Below are positions 46,318 to 55,263 of a DNA stretch of 64,000 bases, one piece after another; positions within the stretch are counted from its first letter, which is position 1, and every line of letters starts with the position of its first letter. Source of the DNA: Kushneria phosphatilytica. GTDB taxonomy: Bacteria; Pseudomonadota; Gammaproteobacteria; Pseudomonadales; Halomonadaceae. The stretch lies in the NCBI RefSeq assembly GCF_008247605.1, contig NZ_CP043420.1, forward strand, positions 2,604,001 to 2,668,000, written 5' to 3'. The translations under genes and the position numbers were made by a program. The notes under the pieces were generated by a model, which saw nothing but the letters and a program-made list of their open reading frames with translations, did no database searches and was not told the origin of the DNA.

Positions 46318-47253
46318 ATGACCCTGATCGAACGACTTCAGTCTCGTACCATTACTGCCTTGTGGCGGCTGATGGGAAGCTGCTCGACCCGCACCCTGTG
46401 GCGTATCGCCGGTATCCTGGCCCCACTCTATACGTTGCTGGCCAGACGTGAACGGCGTGTGACCCGGATCAACCTGCGCCGGGCCTGGCCCGAGCTGACC
46501 GACACCGAGCTCCGGCCTCTGGCCCGCCAGAGCCTGCGCCACAGTGTCGCCATGATCCTTGAACTGGGGTTTGCCTGGTACGCCGAGCCCCAGCGTGTCT
46601 CGAATGCCATTCATCGGGTCCATGGCCGTGAACTGCTGGATGAGGCCCGCGCCGAAGGACGCGGCGTTATCGTGTTGGGGCCTCACTTCGGTAACTGGGA
46701 GCTGCTGAATTTCTGGCTGTCAGGCCACTTCCCCATCACGGCGATGTACGAGCCTCCCAAGATGGCAGCACTCGGCCCACTGATTCGCCAGGGGCGAGAG
46801 CGTAATGGCGCCACTCTGGTGCCCACCACCTCACGCGGCGTCGCGTCACTGTTGCGCGCACTGCGCCGTAGCGAGGTCGTCGGCATTCTGCCCGACCAGG
46901 TACCCGACTGGGGCAGCGGCGTCTTTGCCGATTTCTTCGGTCACCCCGCCTATACCGGCACCCTGCTACCGGGGCTGGTAGCCCGCACCCAGGCTCGGGT
47001 CGTAACCGGCTTTACCCGTCGACTGCCAAACGGTGAAGGGTTCGACCTGCATTTTCTGGCCGCCGACGAACGCGTCTACGACCCTGATGAAGCGGTATCT
47101 GCCGCCGGCGTCAACGCCTGCGTGGAAGCCGCCATTGCGCTTGATCCGGCGCAGTATCAGTGGGAGTACAAGCGCTGGCGCAAGACCCCCGGCGAAGAGA
47201 CCGATGAACCCGGCTGGCGCGAGCGCAAGCTGTACAATCGGCGCCATCGCTGA
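46318..47253 (+). CDS. LpxL/HtrB-family acyltransferase (second copy)
   Basis: This 311-residue protein of the lipid A acyltransferase family has an N-terminal hydrophobic segment (about 22-42) and the catalytic His-x4-Glu in Pro-His-Phe-Gly-Asn-Trp-Glu (about 123-129), then Pro-Asp-Gln-Val-Pro near 190. It differs from the lpxL at 30038 (His-x4-Asp) and could add the second secondary acyl chain to lipid A (LpxM-like) or serve ornithine/lysophospholipid acylation. The ATG at 46318 is my choice; the frame is open to 46171 with other Met codons but no better ribosome binding site. Confidence 0.83.
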   Translation: MTLIERLQSRTITALWRLMGSCSTRTLWRIAGILAPLYTLLARRERRVTRINLRRAWPELTDTELRPLARQSLRHSVAMILELGFAWYAEPQRVSNAIHRVHGRELLDEARAEGRGVIVLGPHFGNWELLNFWLSGHFPITAMYEPPKMAALGPLIRQGRERNGATLVPTTSRGVASLLRALRRSEVVGILPDQVPDWGSGVFADFFGHPAYTGTLLPGLVARTQARVVTGFTRRLPNGEGFDLHFLAADERVYDPDEAVSAAGVNACVEAAIALDPAQYQWEYKRWRKTPGEETDEPGWRERKLYNRRHR

Positions 47254-47277
47254 CAGCGCTCGGTACCAGCCAAACGC

Positions 47278-47763
47278 TCAATCGCGAAAATTATTGAACT
47301 GCAGCGGCAGATCAGGCCCCTCTTCGCCCTTGAGCAGGGCGATTGCCTGTTGCAGATCATCCCGCTTCTTGCCGGTCACGCGGACCTTGTCGCCCTGAAT
47401 GGCCGCCTGTACCTTGAGTTTCGAGACCTTGAGCTGGGCAACGATACGCTTGCAGTCGCTCTGCTCGAGGCCCTGTTTGAGCACTACCTGCTGACGGGCC
47501 CGCACGCCGGTAAGTACCGGCTCCTGAATATCCATGCAGCGTGCATCAATGCCCCGGGCAATCAGCTTCGCACGCAGTACATCCAGCATCTGTCGCAGCT
47601 GAAAATCGGCATCGGCCTCGAGCGAGACGGTCTCCCCCTCGAGTTCGAAGCTCGCCTTGACGCCGCGAAAGTCAAAGCGGGTCTGAAGCTCACGATTGGC
47701 CTGATCGACCGCATTGGTCGCCTCGTGGCTGTCAAATTCGGAAACGATATCGAAGGAGGGCAT
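47278..47763 (-). CDS. yajQ: YajQ-family nucleotide-binding protein
   Basis: This 161-residue protein with two ferredoxin-like halves begins with the family opening Met-Pro-Ser-Phe-Asp-Ile-Val-Ser-Glu and ends with Phe-x-Asn-Phe-Arg-Asp. YajQ proteins bind cyclic-di-GMP in Xanthomonas and Pseudomonas and have also been reported to bind ATP/GTP or nucleic acid. Stop lies 24 nt from the acyltransferase stop, convergent. Confidence 0.94.
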   Translation of the reverse strand: MPSFDIVSEFDSHEATNAVDQANRELQTRFDFRGVKASFELEGETVSLEADADFQLRQMLDVLRAKLIARGIDARCMDIQEPVLTGVRARQQVVLKQGLEQSDCKRIVAQLKVSKLKVQAAIQGDKVRVTGKKRDDLQQAIALLKGEEGPDLPLQFNNFRD

Positions 47764-47909
47764 GGCAGTTACCGGTTGTTGGCGAAAAGAGGGCGATTAT
47801 AGTGGCTTTCGAACGCGACGGAATCACTGATCAACGCATCGGCTGCTTGCAGCATCGGCTGCTCGCCCACATGTATGCATCATTGAGAACCCATACTTCG
47901 GGAGGCCCC

Positions 47910-48299
47910 ATGCCCGAGACCTTCGAACACAACAGCGCCCAATCCCACGGTGATACGCCCGAGCAGGCCCATCAGCGGGTCATGGCACGCATTGTCTATC
48001 TGCTTTATCTGATCAGTCTGGTAGCGCTGATTACTGGCGTCATCGGTGCGGCCATGGCGTGGTGGTATCGTCGTCAGTGTCGCGAACAGTGGCTGGATGA
48101 CCATTACCGCTTTCAGATCCGTACGTTCTGGATTGGCGCGCTCTACACCCTGGCGTCGGTAGTCATCAGTCTGATTCCGCCCTTCAACCTGCTCGCGGGT
48201 CTGGCACTGTTTCTGTGGTTTGCCGTACGCGCCATCCGAGGCTGGATCAGCCTGGAGCGACGCCGCTCGCCGGAGGCCATCGATAGCTGGCTGTGGTAA
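47910..48299 (+). CDS. small membrane protein, COG3671-like (copy 1)
   Basis: This 129-residue protein has three predicted transmembrane helices (about 28-52, 73-93, 95-112) and a hydrophilic N-terminus. It shares with the protein at 49563 the segments Arg-Ile/Val-Val-Tyr-x-Leu-Tyr-Leu-Ile-Ser-Leu, His-Tyr-Arg-Phe-Gln-Ile-Arg-Thr-Phe-Trp-Ile-Gly and a final Trp-x-Trp. The His-Tyr-x-Phe-Gln-x-Arg-Thr-Phe-Trp pattern is that of the COG3671/DUF4870-like predicted membrane proteins. GGGAGG lies just before the ATG at 47910. Function is unknown. Confidence 0.8.
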   Translation: MPETFEHNSAQSHGDTPEQAHQRVMARIVYLLYLISLVALITGVIGAAMAWWYRRQCREQWLDDHYRFQIRTFWIGALYTLASVVISLIPPFNLLAGLALFLWFAVRAIRGWISLERRRSPEAIDSWLW

Positions 48300-48460
48300 C
48301 CCCCCCCCTGCCTCGACCGAGGTCGAATCGACTTCCCCCTTTCAGCGACTAGACTGAGCGATCGGCCGGATGCTTTCCTTCCGCCGGCCTTTTACTGCCC
48401 CGATCAAACGGCGTGAGCCGTGTGATCGGTCATCACGATAACGCCTTGCCGGAATTCGGA

Positions 48461-49474
48461 ATGTCGATGCGCCCACTGCTTCTCTCCCCACTTCGCGGCT
48501 TCGGCCGTGCCCTGCTGTTATCCTGCCTTGCACTCATGACAGTGGTGAGCACTGCTCATGCCGCGCCCGACGGCAAGCTCGAATGTATCGCGCCGGCCAA
48601 ACCCGGTGGCGGGTGGGATTTCACCTGCCGTAGCGTCGCCCGCACCCTGGAGCAGACCCAACTGATTGATGGCGCCATGCAGACCATCAACATCCCCGGA
48701 GCCAGTGGCGGGGTCGCCTTCAGCCATGTCCGCGCCAAGCGTCAGGGTGACAGCCATGTGCTGATTGCCGCTTCAACGGCCACCACGACCCGGTTGGCCC
48801 AGCGTCGCTACAACGGTGGCAGTGCCGATCAGGTCCGCTGGGTCGCCAGTCTGGGCGCCGATTACGGGGTAATCGCCGTGCCTGCGGACTCCCCCTGGCA
48901 CTCGCTCGGTGATCTGTTCGACGCCATGAAAGAGAATCCGGCCTCGGTCAGCTTTGCCGGCGGAGATGTGGCCGGCGGCTTCGATCATCTCAAGGTATTG
49001 ATGGCCGCCCGCAAGGCGGGTATTCAAAAGCTTCGCCAGATCAAATATCTGGCCTTCGACTCGGGTTCGGTAGCGCTGACTCAGCTGATCGGTCATCACG
49101 TTGACGCCTTTACCGGCGATCTCAGTGAGACCCGCGGCTTTCTGGACAGTGGTGACATCCGGCTGCTGGCCATTTTCTCCGAAGACCGCCTGCCCGGCGA
49201 GTTCCACGATATTCCCACCGCTCGGGAGCAGGGTATTGATGTCGTAGCACCCAACTGGCGCGGCTTCTATCTGCCCGGTGGCGTTTCCGACAGTGATTAT
49301 CAGGCGTGGGTCACGACCCTGGATCAGCTTTACGATACCCCGGCCTGGCAGAAGGTGATGGAAAATAACGGCCTGCAGCCCTTCCACAAGTCGGGGCCGG
49401 CGTTGACCGACTTTGTTCATCAGCAGATCAGTGATATCCGCTCGCTCTCCGATGAACTGGGGCTGGTGCGCTAA
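48461..49474 (+). CDS. TctC-family tricarboxylate-type solute-binding protein
   Basis: This 337-residue periplasmic binding protein has a signal peptide ending Ala-His-Ala-Ala (about 34). It has the Bug/TctC layout: Ile-Ala-Pro-Ala-Lys-Pro-Gly-Gly-Gly-Trp-Asp (about 42-52), Pro-Gly-Ala-Ser-Gly-Gly-Val-Ala near 79 and Gly-Asp-Val-Ala-Gly-Gly near 168. TctC proteins capture di- or tricarboxylates for the TctAB permease. No tctA or tctB is adjacent, so it is an orphan here. It lies between two paralogous small membrane protein genes. The upstream ATG frame to 48413 has no better site. Confidence 0.85.
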   Translation: MSMRPLLLSPLRGFGRALLLSCLALMTVVSTAHAAPDGKLECIAPAKPGGGWDFTCRSVARTLEQTQLIDGAMQTINIPGASGGVAFSHVRAKRQGDSHVLIAASTATTTRLAQRRYNGGSADQVRWVASLGADYGVIAVPADSPWHSLGDLFDAMKENPASVSFAGGDVAGGFDHLKVLMAARKAGIQKLRQIKYLAFDSGSVALTQLIGHHVDAFTGDLSETRGFLDSGDIRLLAIFSEDRLPGEFHDIPTAREQGIDVVAPNWRGFYLPGGVSDSDYQAWVTTLDQLYDTPAWQKVMENNGLQPFHKSGPALTDFVHQQISDIRSLSDELGLVR

Positions 49475-49562
49475 CCCCTGCCTGACAGGATCGGCCATCT
49501 TCAGGCACTGCCGGGCCCGGGACGTCTATAGTGACGAGGGCATATCCTGATGGGAGCTGCTC

Positions 49563-49925
49563 ATGACCTCGGACATGACGACCGGCTATAGCCGTGATGA
49601 TGCCGATCCCACTCTGGCGCGAGTGGTTTACATCCTCTATCTGATCAGCCTCGCGGTAGGTATCACGGCAGTGGCCGGACTGCTTATCGCGTGGTTCTGC
49701 CGTCGCGACGCCCCGCCCTGGCTCTACGCACACTATCGCTTCCAGATCCGCACCTTCTGGATCGGGCTTTTATGGTTCACGCTGGCGACCCTGTTGCTGG
49801 TCGTCGGTGTCGGCTTTCTGCTTTACGGCCTGGTCTATGCGTGGATCATCGTGCGCTGCATTCGCGGCTGGCGAGAGCTGGAACGTCGTAGTGCGCCCCA
49901 GCCTCTGCTGAATTGGTGGTGGTAG
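49563..49925 (+). CDS. small membrane protein, COG3671-like (copy 2)
   Basis: This 120-residue paralogue of the protein at 47910 has three predicted helices, the same His-Tyr-Arg-Phe-Gln-Ile-Arg-Thr-Phe-Trp-Ile-Gly core (about 58-69) and a C-terminal Trp-Trp-Trp. A GGGAG site precedes the ATG at 49563. It ends 1 nt before the TTG of the ABC ATPase gene, so it may belong to that operon. Duplication around an unrelated binding-protein gene suggests an old tandem duplication followed by insertion. Confidence 0.8.
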   Translation: MTSDMTTGYSRDDADPTLARVVYILYLISLAVGITAVAGLLIAWFCRRDAPPWLYAHYRFQIRTFWIGLLWFTLATLLLVVGVGFLLYGLVYAWIIVRCIRGWRELERRSAPQPLLNWWW

Positions 49926-49926
49926 A

Positions 49927-50613
49927 TTGGCTGTATCCGAAGAAACACCGCTGCTTGCCTGTCGCGGCCTGACCAAATCCTTTGCCACGCCGCAGGGGTC
50001 GCTGACCGTGCTCGACGGAATCAACCTCGAGCTGGATCATGGCGACAGTCTGGCGTTGATGGGCGAATCGGGCAGCGGCAAGTCCACCCTGATGCATCTG
50101 ATTGCCGGACTCGATGATTTCGACAGCGGCAGCCTGCGGTTCAACGGTCGCGAACTCGGCCAGCTTTCCGAAACCGCTCAGGCGCGATTGCGACGGGAAC
50201 GGATCGGTCTGATCTTCCAGCAGTTTCATCTGGTCCCGAGTCTCGACGTCCGGGCCAATCTCGCCCTGCAGGCTCGGCTCGCCGGTCGGTTCGATGACGC
50301 CTGGTGTGATCATCTGCTGGAGCGGCTGGGGCTGACCGAGCTGACCGGACGCTACCCCGAGCAGCTCTCCGGTGGGCAGCAGCAGCGACTGGCGATCGGG
50401 CGGGCGCTGGCGGTTCGGCCCGACCTGCTGCTGGCCGACGAGCCGACCGGCAACCTGGATGAGCGCGCCGCTGAAACCGTACTCGAACTGCTGATGGCGC
50501 TGGCCGATGAGCATGGTTGCGCGTTGATGATGATTACCCATAGCCCGGCCGTGGCTGCTCCTCTGAGGCGTCGCTACAGGCTCACCCACGGTCGGCTGGC
50601 CGAGGAGACATGA
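49927..50613 (+). CDS. ABC transporter ATP-binding protein (AttE-like, LolD/MacB type)
   Basis: This 228-residue ATPase has Walker A Gly-Glu-Ser-Gly-Ser-Gly-Lys-Ser-Thr (about 47-55), Q-loop Ile-Phe-Gln-Gln-Phe-His, signature Leu-Ser-Gly-Gly-Gln-Gln-Gln-Arg and Walker B Leu-Leu-Leu-Ala-Asp-Glu-Pro-Thr-Gly-Asn-Leu-Asp. Start is a TTG at 49927 with only a G-rich preceding stretch. It overlaps the permease by 4 nt. With a fused FtsX-type permease and a lipocalin-like lipoprotein next, this is the AttEFGH-type arrangement. Confidence 0.87.
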   Translation: MAVSEETPLLACRGLTKSFATPQGSLTVLDGINLELDHGDSLALMGESGSGKSTLMHLIAGLDDFDSGSLRFNGRELGQLSETAQARLRRERIGLIFQQFHLVPSLDVRANLALQARLAGRFDDAWCDHLLERLGLTELTGRYPEQLSGGQQQRLAIGRALAVRPDLLLADEPTGNLDERAAETVLELLMALADEHGCALMMITHSPAVAAPLRRRYRLTHGRLAEET

Positions 50614-53111
50614 CGGCCCGCTTCCCCCTTTGCCGTACGCTGCTGGCGCACTACCGTCGCCACCCCGGTCAGCTGGCCATGACGCTACTGGGCATCATTC
50701 TGGCCGGAGCGCTCTATAGCGGTGTACAGACCATCAACACGCAGGCACGTGACAGTTTTGCCCGCGCCGAGTCGATGCTGGGCGGTCAGCAGGTGGATCG
50801 ACTGCAACCTGCCACGGGTCAACAGCTTGATCAGGACGATTTCGTGCGGCTGCGTCGCGCCGGCGTCCCCGTCTCGCCCCTGGTGCGCGGAGAGATCACG
50901 CTGGCCGATGGTCATTCATTGACCCTGCTGGGGCTCGATCTACCCACCCTGCCACCGGCCATGCAGCCCGATGCCGGGGTCGCCAACGAAACCGGAACGC
51001 TCGGTGGCAGTTTCATGCAGCCGCCCTGGCAACTGCGGCTGGCACCGGACAGCGCACAAGCGCTGGGATGGCATGAGAAAGATCGCCCACGGCTGGCCGA
51101 CGGACGCCGATTACCCCCGGTAGTCATCCAGTCTCACCTGGCACCCGAAACCGCCGTTACCGATATTGCGGCAGCGGCTGCCCTGCTCGACCGGGGCCAT
51201 CGCATCGATGCCCTGCTGCTGCCCCATTCAGCCGAGCTGCCACCCACTGTTGCCGGGGGCTACCAACGCATCAATGCCGAACAGGGGCTGGCACCGGGCG
51301 AACTCTCGGCCAGCTTCCGACTCAACCTGACCGCCATGGGTCTTCTATCATTGGTGGTGGGGCTGTTTATCGTGCACAGCGCCATGGGGCTGGCTCTCAG
51401 TCAGCGGCTGGAGAGCTTCGCCGTACTGAGGGCCATTGGTGTCTCGCGGCGGGCGCTGGTGACAGGCGTACTGATCGAGCTGCTGGGACTCGGCCTCATC
51501 GGTGCCGTGCTCGGCCTGGCAGGGGGCGTCGCACTGGCCGATCTGTTGATGCCGGGGGTCGCCCGTACCCTGTCGTCACTCTATGACGAACGTGTTGCCG
51601 GCGCCGTTATCCTCACCCCGCACGCCATTGCCAGTGGGCTGGGCATGACCCTGCTGGGCACTCTGACGGCCGGACTGACCACCCTGCGTCATGCGGCCGG
51701 CGTCAATGTGCTGGCGCCCGCGCACACAGCCTTCGAAGCCCGAGGGGGCATAAAACGGCGCCGGCAACTGGCCTTGCTCGGAATCATGATGATACTCGGC
51801 GCATTACTGCTGTGGTGGGCTCTGAACGGGCCCCCTGGCGACTTTCTCGCCGGCCATCGCCTGATCGCTGCCTTCATCGTGGTGGCCGGACTGCTGATCG
51901 GCAGTGCCCTGCTGCTCCCGGCCTTGCTGGATGGTGCGATAACGCTCCTCATCCGACCAGCTGCCCGGTTCGGCGCCGAACGCGCCGCGGCTCTGCAGTG
52001 GCTACTGGCAGATACCCGCACCCAGTTGCCACGTTTGAGTCTGGCACTGGCGGCCCTGTTACTGGCCCTCTCCGCCAATCTCGGGGTCAGTGGCATGGTG
52101 GGCGGTTTTCGGATGACCTTCCTCGATTGGCTCGACCAGCGCCTGGCCGCCGATCTCTATGTGCACCCACCCGCTGCGAGCGTCGTCGATATCCAGCGCT
52201 GGCTCGATAGCCAGGAAAAGTCGGCCACCGTCCAGCGCGTGCGACAGCTCGACAGCAAGGCAGGGGACCGACCGGTCGGCGTTCGTGCCCTGCCAATCGA
52301 TACACTGACCCAACGGCGCTGGCCCCTTTTGGAAACCATTGCGGTACCCTGGCAACATCTTGAACAGGGCAGCCTTTTGATCAACGAACAGCTTGCCCGT
52401 CAGTTGCGCAAGGCCCCCGGCGACTCGCTGACACTGACTACCCCGAAAGGCCGCCAGCATGTACTTATCGCCGGCCTCTATGCCGACTATGGCAACCCGC
52501 GCGGTGAAGTGACACTGGCACTGGCTCAGGCCGATCAGTGGTGGCCGACAGACACAGGCACAACGTCACTGATGCTCTATGGCGTGACGGATCACCGCCA
52601 GGACATCGCCCATACGCTTCAACAGCGCTTCGGGTTGAGTGAAGAGCGCATGATCGATCAGCCGTCCCTTCGACATCGGGCGCAACAGGTCTTCGAGCGC
52701 ACCTTTGCGATTACTCGCGCGCTCAATGCGCTGACCCTGGGCGTTGCTGCACTGGCACTGCTCTCCTCGCTGTTGGCGCTCGGCCGCTGGCGACGCGCTC
52801 AGCTGGCACCGCTGTGGGCCATGGGCCTCACCCGCCGCTGGCTGGCACTGGCCAGCGCAGGCCAGATATTGCTGCTCTCCCTGCTGACTGCACTGCTGGC
52901 ATTACCCCTGGGGGTGGCCCTGAACCAGGCCCTGGTGGCCCTGATCAATGTAGAAGCGTTCGGCTGGCGGCTGCCGCTACATGTTTTTCCACTGCAGCTA
53001 TTGGGCAGCGTCATGGTGGCTCTGCTGGTAGCAGTGCTGGGCGGCACGCTGACTGCCATTCGACTCTGGCGCATGCCCCCGCGTCAGCTGCTGGAAGAGT
53101 TTCGCTCATGA
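50610..53111 (+). CDS. FtsX-family ABC permease, fused AttF/AttG-like
   Basis: This 833-residue permease has two repeats: helix 1 (about 18-38), periplasmic domain (about 40-240), a three-helix block (about 245-370), further helices (390-490), a second periplasmic domain (510-690) and a final three-helix block (700-825). FtsX/MacB-type permeases use transmembrane mechanochemistry or lipoprotein release instead of importing solutes. It overlaps the ATPase and the lipocalin-like gene by 4 nt each. Confidence 0.87.
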   Translation: MTARFPLCRTLLAHYRRHPGQLAMTLLGIILAGALYSGVQTINTQARDSFARAESMLGGQQVDRLQPATGQQLDQDDFVRLRRAGVPVSPLVRGEITLADGHSLTLLGLDLPTLPPAMQPDAGVANETGTLGGSFMQPPWQLRLAPDSAQALGWHEKDRPRLADGRRLPPVVIQSHLAPETAVTDIAAAAALLDRGHRIDALLLPHSAELPPTVAGGYQRINAEQGLAPGELSASFRLNLTAMGLLSLVVGLFIVHSAMGLALSQRLESFAVLRAIGVSRRALVTGVLIELLGLGLIGAVLGLAGGVALADLLMPGVARTLSSLYDERVAGAVILTPHAIASGLGMTLLGTLTAGLTTLRHAAGVNVLAPAHTAFEARGGIKRRRQLALLGIMMILGALLLWWALNGPPGDFLAGHRLIAAFIVVAGLLIGSALLLPALLDGAITLLIRPAARFGAERAAALQWLLADTRTQLPRLSLALAALLLALSANLGVSGMVGGFRMTFLDWLDQRLAADLYVHPPAASVVDIQRWLDSQEKSATVQRVRQLDSKAGDRPVGVRALPIDTLTQRRWPLLETIAVPWQHLEQGSLLINEQLARQLRKAPGDSLTLTTPKGRQHVLIAGLYADYGNPRGEVTLALAQADQWWPTDTGTTSLMLYGVTDHRQDIAHTLQQRFGLSEERMIDQPSLRHRAQQVFERTFAITRALNALTLGVAALALLSSLLALGRWRRAQLAPLWAMGLTRRWLALASAGQILLLSLLTALLALPLGVALNQALVALINVEAFGWRLPLHVFPLQLLGSVMVALLVAVLGGTLTAIRLWRMPPRQLLEEFRS

Positions 53112-54232
53112 TGTGCAAGCGTTGGCGTCCCGGCAATTTGCTCCCCCTGTTGCTTTGCATCCTGCTCAGTGCCTGTGGCAGTGGGCAGGATACCTCCGAC
53201 GGGAAGGCGCGTGGCTTTGCCGACCTGGGCAGTGCGGCAACCGGTTATCGTCACGCCCGCCTCGGCACGACGCTGCAGTTTCCACGCGATCATGGGCCGC
53301 ATCCCGGTTATCGCATCGAGTGGTGGTATCTCACTGCCAACCTGCATGATGACCACGGCAACCGTTACGGTGTGCAGTGGACACTGTTTCGCCAGGCACT
53401 GGCCCCGCCGGATAACGCGCCATCAAAAGCAAGGGATGAAGTCTGGCAGAGTGATCAGATGTGGATGGCCGATGTCGCCATCTCCTCACCGCAGGGCCAC
53501 TTTGCGCTCGAACGTTTCGCGCGCGGGGGGACCGATCAGGCCGGTGTTACCGCCGAGCCGTTCAGCGGCTGGCTGGACGACTGGCAGCTGAGCGCCACCG
53601 GACAGGGTTTTACGCCGCTGCAGGTGCAGGCCGCCGGCACGACCCGTGCCGGTCATGAGCTGGGTTACCAATTGCAGCTCGACGCCCATGGGCCGCTGAT
53701 ACTCCAGGGCGATCACGGCTTCAGTCGCAAATCGCCCGATGGCCAGGGATCGTACTACTACAGCCAGCCGTTTCTAACGGCCAGCGGCTATCTGCGCATT
53801 GATGGGCAAAATGTGGCTGTGCAGGGCCGGGCCTGGCTTGATCGTGAGTGGAGCAGCCAGTTACTGGGCGGCGATCAGAATGGCTGGGACTGGTTCTCGC
53901 TGCATCTGGAGGATGGCAACAGGCTGATGGCCTTTCGGCTGCGCGGCCAACGGGATTTCATCTCCGGCAGCTGGATCGCCCCCGACGGCACAGTCACACC
54001 GCTGGACGGCAATCAGCTCTCGCTGAAGCCACTGAGCACGACCCGGGTGGCAGGCCGAAAGCTGCCACTGAAGTGGCGCATTACCCTGCCGGAGCGCCAG
54101 CTCAGGCTAACCGTCAAGGCCGACTATGCTGATCAGTGGATGGACACCGCTTTTCCCTACTGGGAAGGCGCGGTCGAAGTCAGCGGTGACCGCGCTGGCG
54201 AGGGCTATCTGGAAATGACCGGTTATCAATAG
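53108..54232 (+). CDS. lipocalin-like lipoprotein (AttH/CrtC-like)
   Basis: This 374-residue lipoprotein has a lipobox Leu-Ser-Ala-Cys-Gly (about 22-26). The mature part is a tandem beta-barrel with the AttH/CrtC signature Ile-Glu-Trp-Trp-Tyr-Leu-Thr near 70, Phe-Ser-Arg-Lys near 206, Tyr-Tyr-Tyr-Ser-Gln-Pro near 218, and Trp-Leu-Asp-Arg-Glu-Trp-Ser (about 242-248). The family includes hydroxyneurosporene hydratase and the AttH protein thought to carry a hydrophobic ligand for the ABC transporter. No carotenoid genes are near, so a lipid-handling role is more likely. It ends the operon. Confidence 0.85.
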   Translation: MMCKRWRPGNLLPLLLCILLSACGSGQDTSDGKARGFADLGSAATGYRHARLGTTLQFPRDHGPHPGYRIEWWYLTANLHDDHGNRYGVQWTLFRQALAPPDNAPSKARDEVWQSDQMWMADVAISSPQGHFALERFARGGTDQAGVTAEPFSGWLDDWQLSATGQGFTPLQVQAAGTTRAGHELGYQLQLDAHGPLILQGDHGFSRKSPDGQGSYYYSQPFLTASGYLRIDGQNVAVQGRAWLDREWSSQLLGGDQNGWDWFSLHLEDGNRLMAFRLRGQRDFISGSWIAPDGTVTPLDGNQLSLKPLSTTRVAGRKLPLKWRITLPERQLRLTVKADYADQWMDTAFPYWEGAVEVSGDRAGEGYLEMTGYQ

Positions 54233-54247
54233 CCCCCTGGCACCCGG

Positions 54248-55117
54248 TCAGATCTCCAACCCGCCGAACCGACCGGCCTGGTAATCCTCGACCGCCTGCT
54301 GGATCTCCTCACGGGTATTCATCACGAACGGCCCGTAGGAGACCATCGGTTCATTGAGCGCTGACGCATGACCGAACAGTAACCGGGCATCGAGTTCGGC
54401 TTCGATCAGCACTTCATCACCATCGGCTTCGAGCTCGATCAGATGATGCGGGTTTACTGCCGTACCGCCCACGCTGACTTCTCCATCGACCACATAGAGA
54501 AAGACGGTCCGCTCCCGCGGCACAGGTAGTGCAATCCGTGCACCGGCACTCAGCGCAAGGGTCGACATGAAGACATCGGTCAGCGATTGGATCGGTCCGG
54601 TTTCGCCTCCGAGGGCACCGGCAATCAGGGCCAGGCGAGCACGCCCCTCATCCAGCTCGACTTTTGGAATATCATCACGTTGCAGGCCGGTATAGGCGGG
54701 CTCGACCATCTTCAATCGCGCCGGCAGATTGATCCACAACTGCAGAATCTCCAGTGCCCCACCGTCACGTTTAAAGGCCTCCGGAGACACTTCGGCGTGT
54801 ACCAGCCCGCTGCCGGCTGTCATCCACTGCACACCGCCGGTCTCGATCACGCTCTGATGGTCACCGCTATCGGCATGTGCCAGCGAGCCTTCCAGAATGA
54901 AAGTGACCGTCTCGAAACCGCGGTGAGGGTGCGGACCAAACGGCAGGCCGCGATTGTTTGGCGGATAATGCTGGGGCCCGTGGTGGTTGAGAAACAGGAA
55001 GGGATCGAGTTGTTCAAGCGTTGTCCCCGGCAGTGGCCGGCGGGTGATGAGTTCGCCAATGTCGTCCCGTACCGCGGCATGCTGGCGGCGAACGGTGCGA
55101 TGGGCAGACTGGGTCAT
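54248..55117 (-). CDS. pirin family protein
   Basis: This bicupin protein has 289 residues. The N-terminal cupin holds the metal motif Pro-His-Pro-His-Arg-Gly-Phe-Glu-Thr-Val-Thr (about 62-72) and a second His in Gly-Leu-Val-His-Ala-Glu (about 103-108). Bacterial pirins have quercetinase activity or bind regulatory proteins; the role here is unknown. In-frame starts are ATG 55117, ATG 55126 and TTG 55135, all without a clear ribosome binding site. It is convergent with the lipocalin gene. Confidence 0.9.
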   Translation of the reverse strand: MTQSAHRTVRRQHAAVRDDIGELITRRPLPGTTLEQLDPFLFLNHHGPQHYPPNNRGLPFGPHPHRGFETVTFILEGSLAHADSGDHQSVIETGGVQWMTAGSGLVHAEVSPEAFKRDGGALEILQLWINLPARLKMVEPAYTGLQRDDIPKVELDEGRARLALIAGALGGETGPIQSLTDVFMSTLALSAGARIALPVPRERTVFLYVVDGEVSVGGTAVNPHHLIELEADGDEVLIEAELDARLLFGHASALNEPMVSYGPFVMNTREEIQQAVEDYQAGRFGGLEI

Positions 55118-55263
55118 GAAACACATCCGTGGCAAAAGTGAAGAGGCTCATCATGCCACGATGGCACTCTTCACCGAGAGGATAAGTGTCCGGTTGCTAC
55201 CATGGCCTTATAGTTTCAGTGAAGATGTCGTACATGACTCACCCCACAGGAGCAGGAGTTTTC

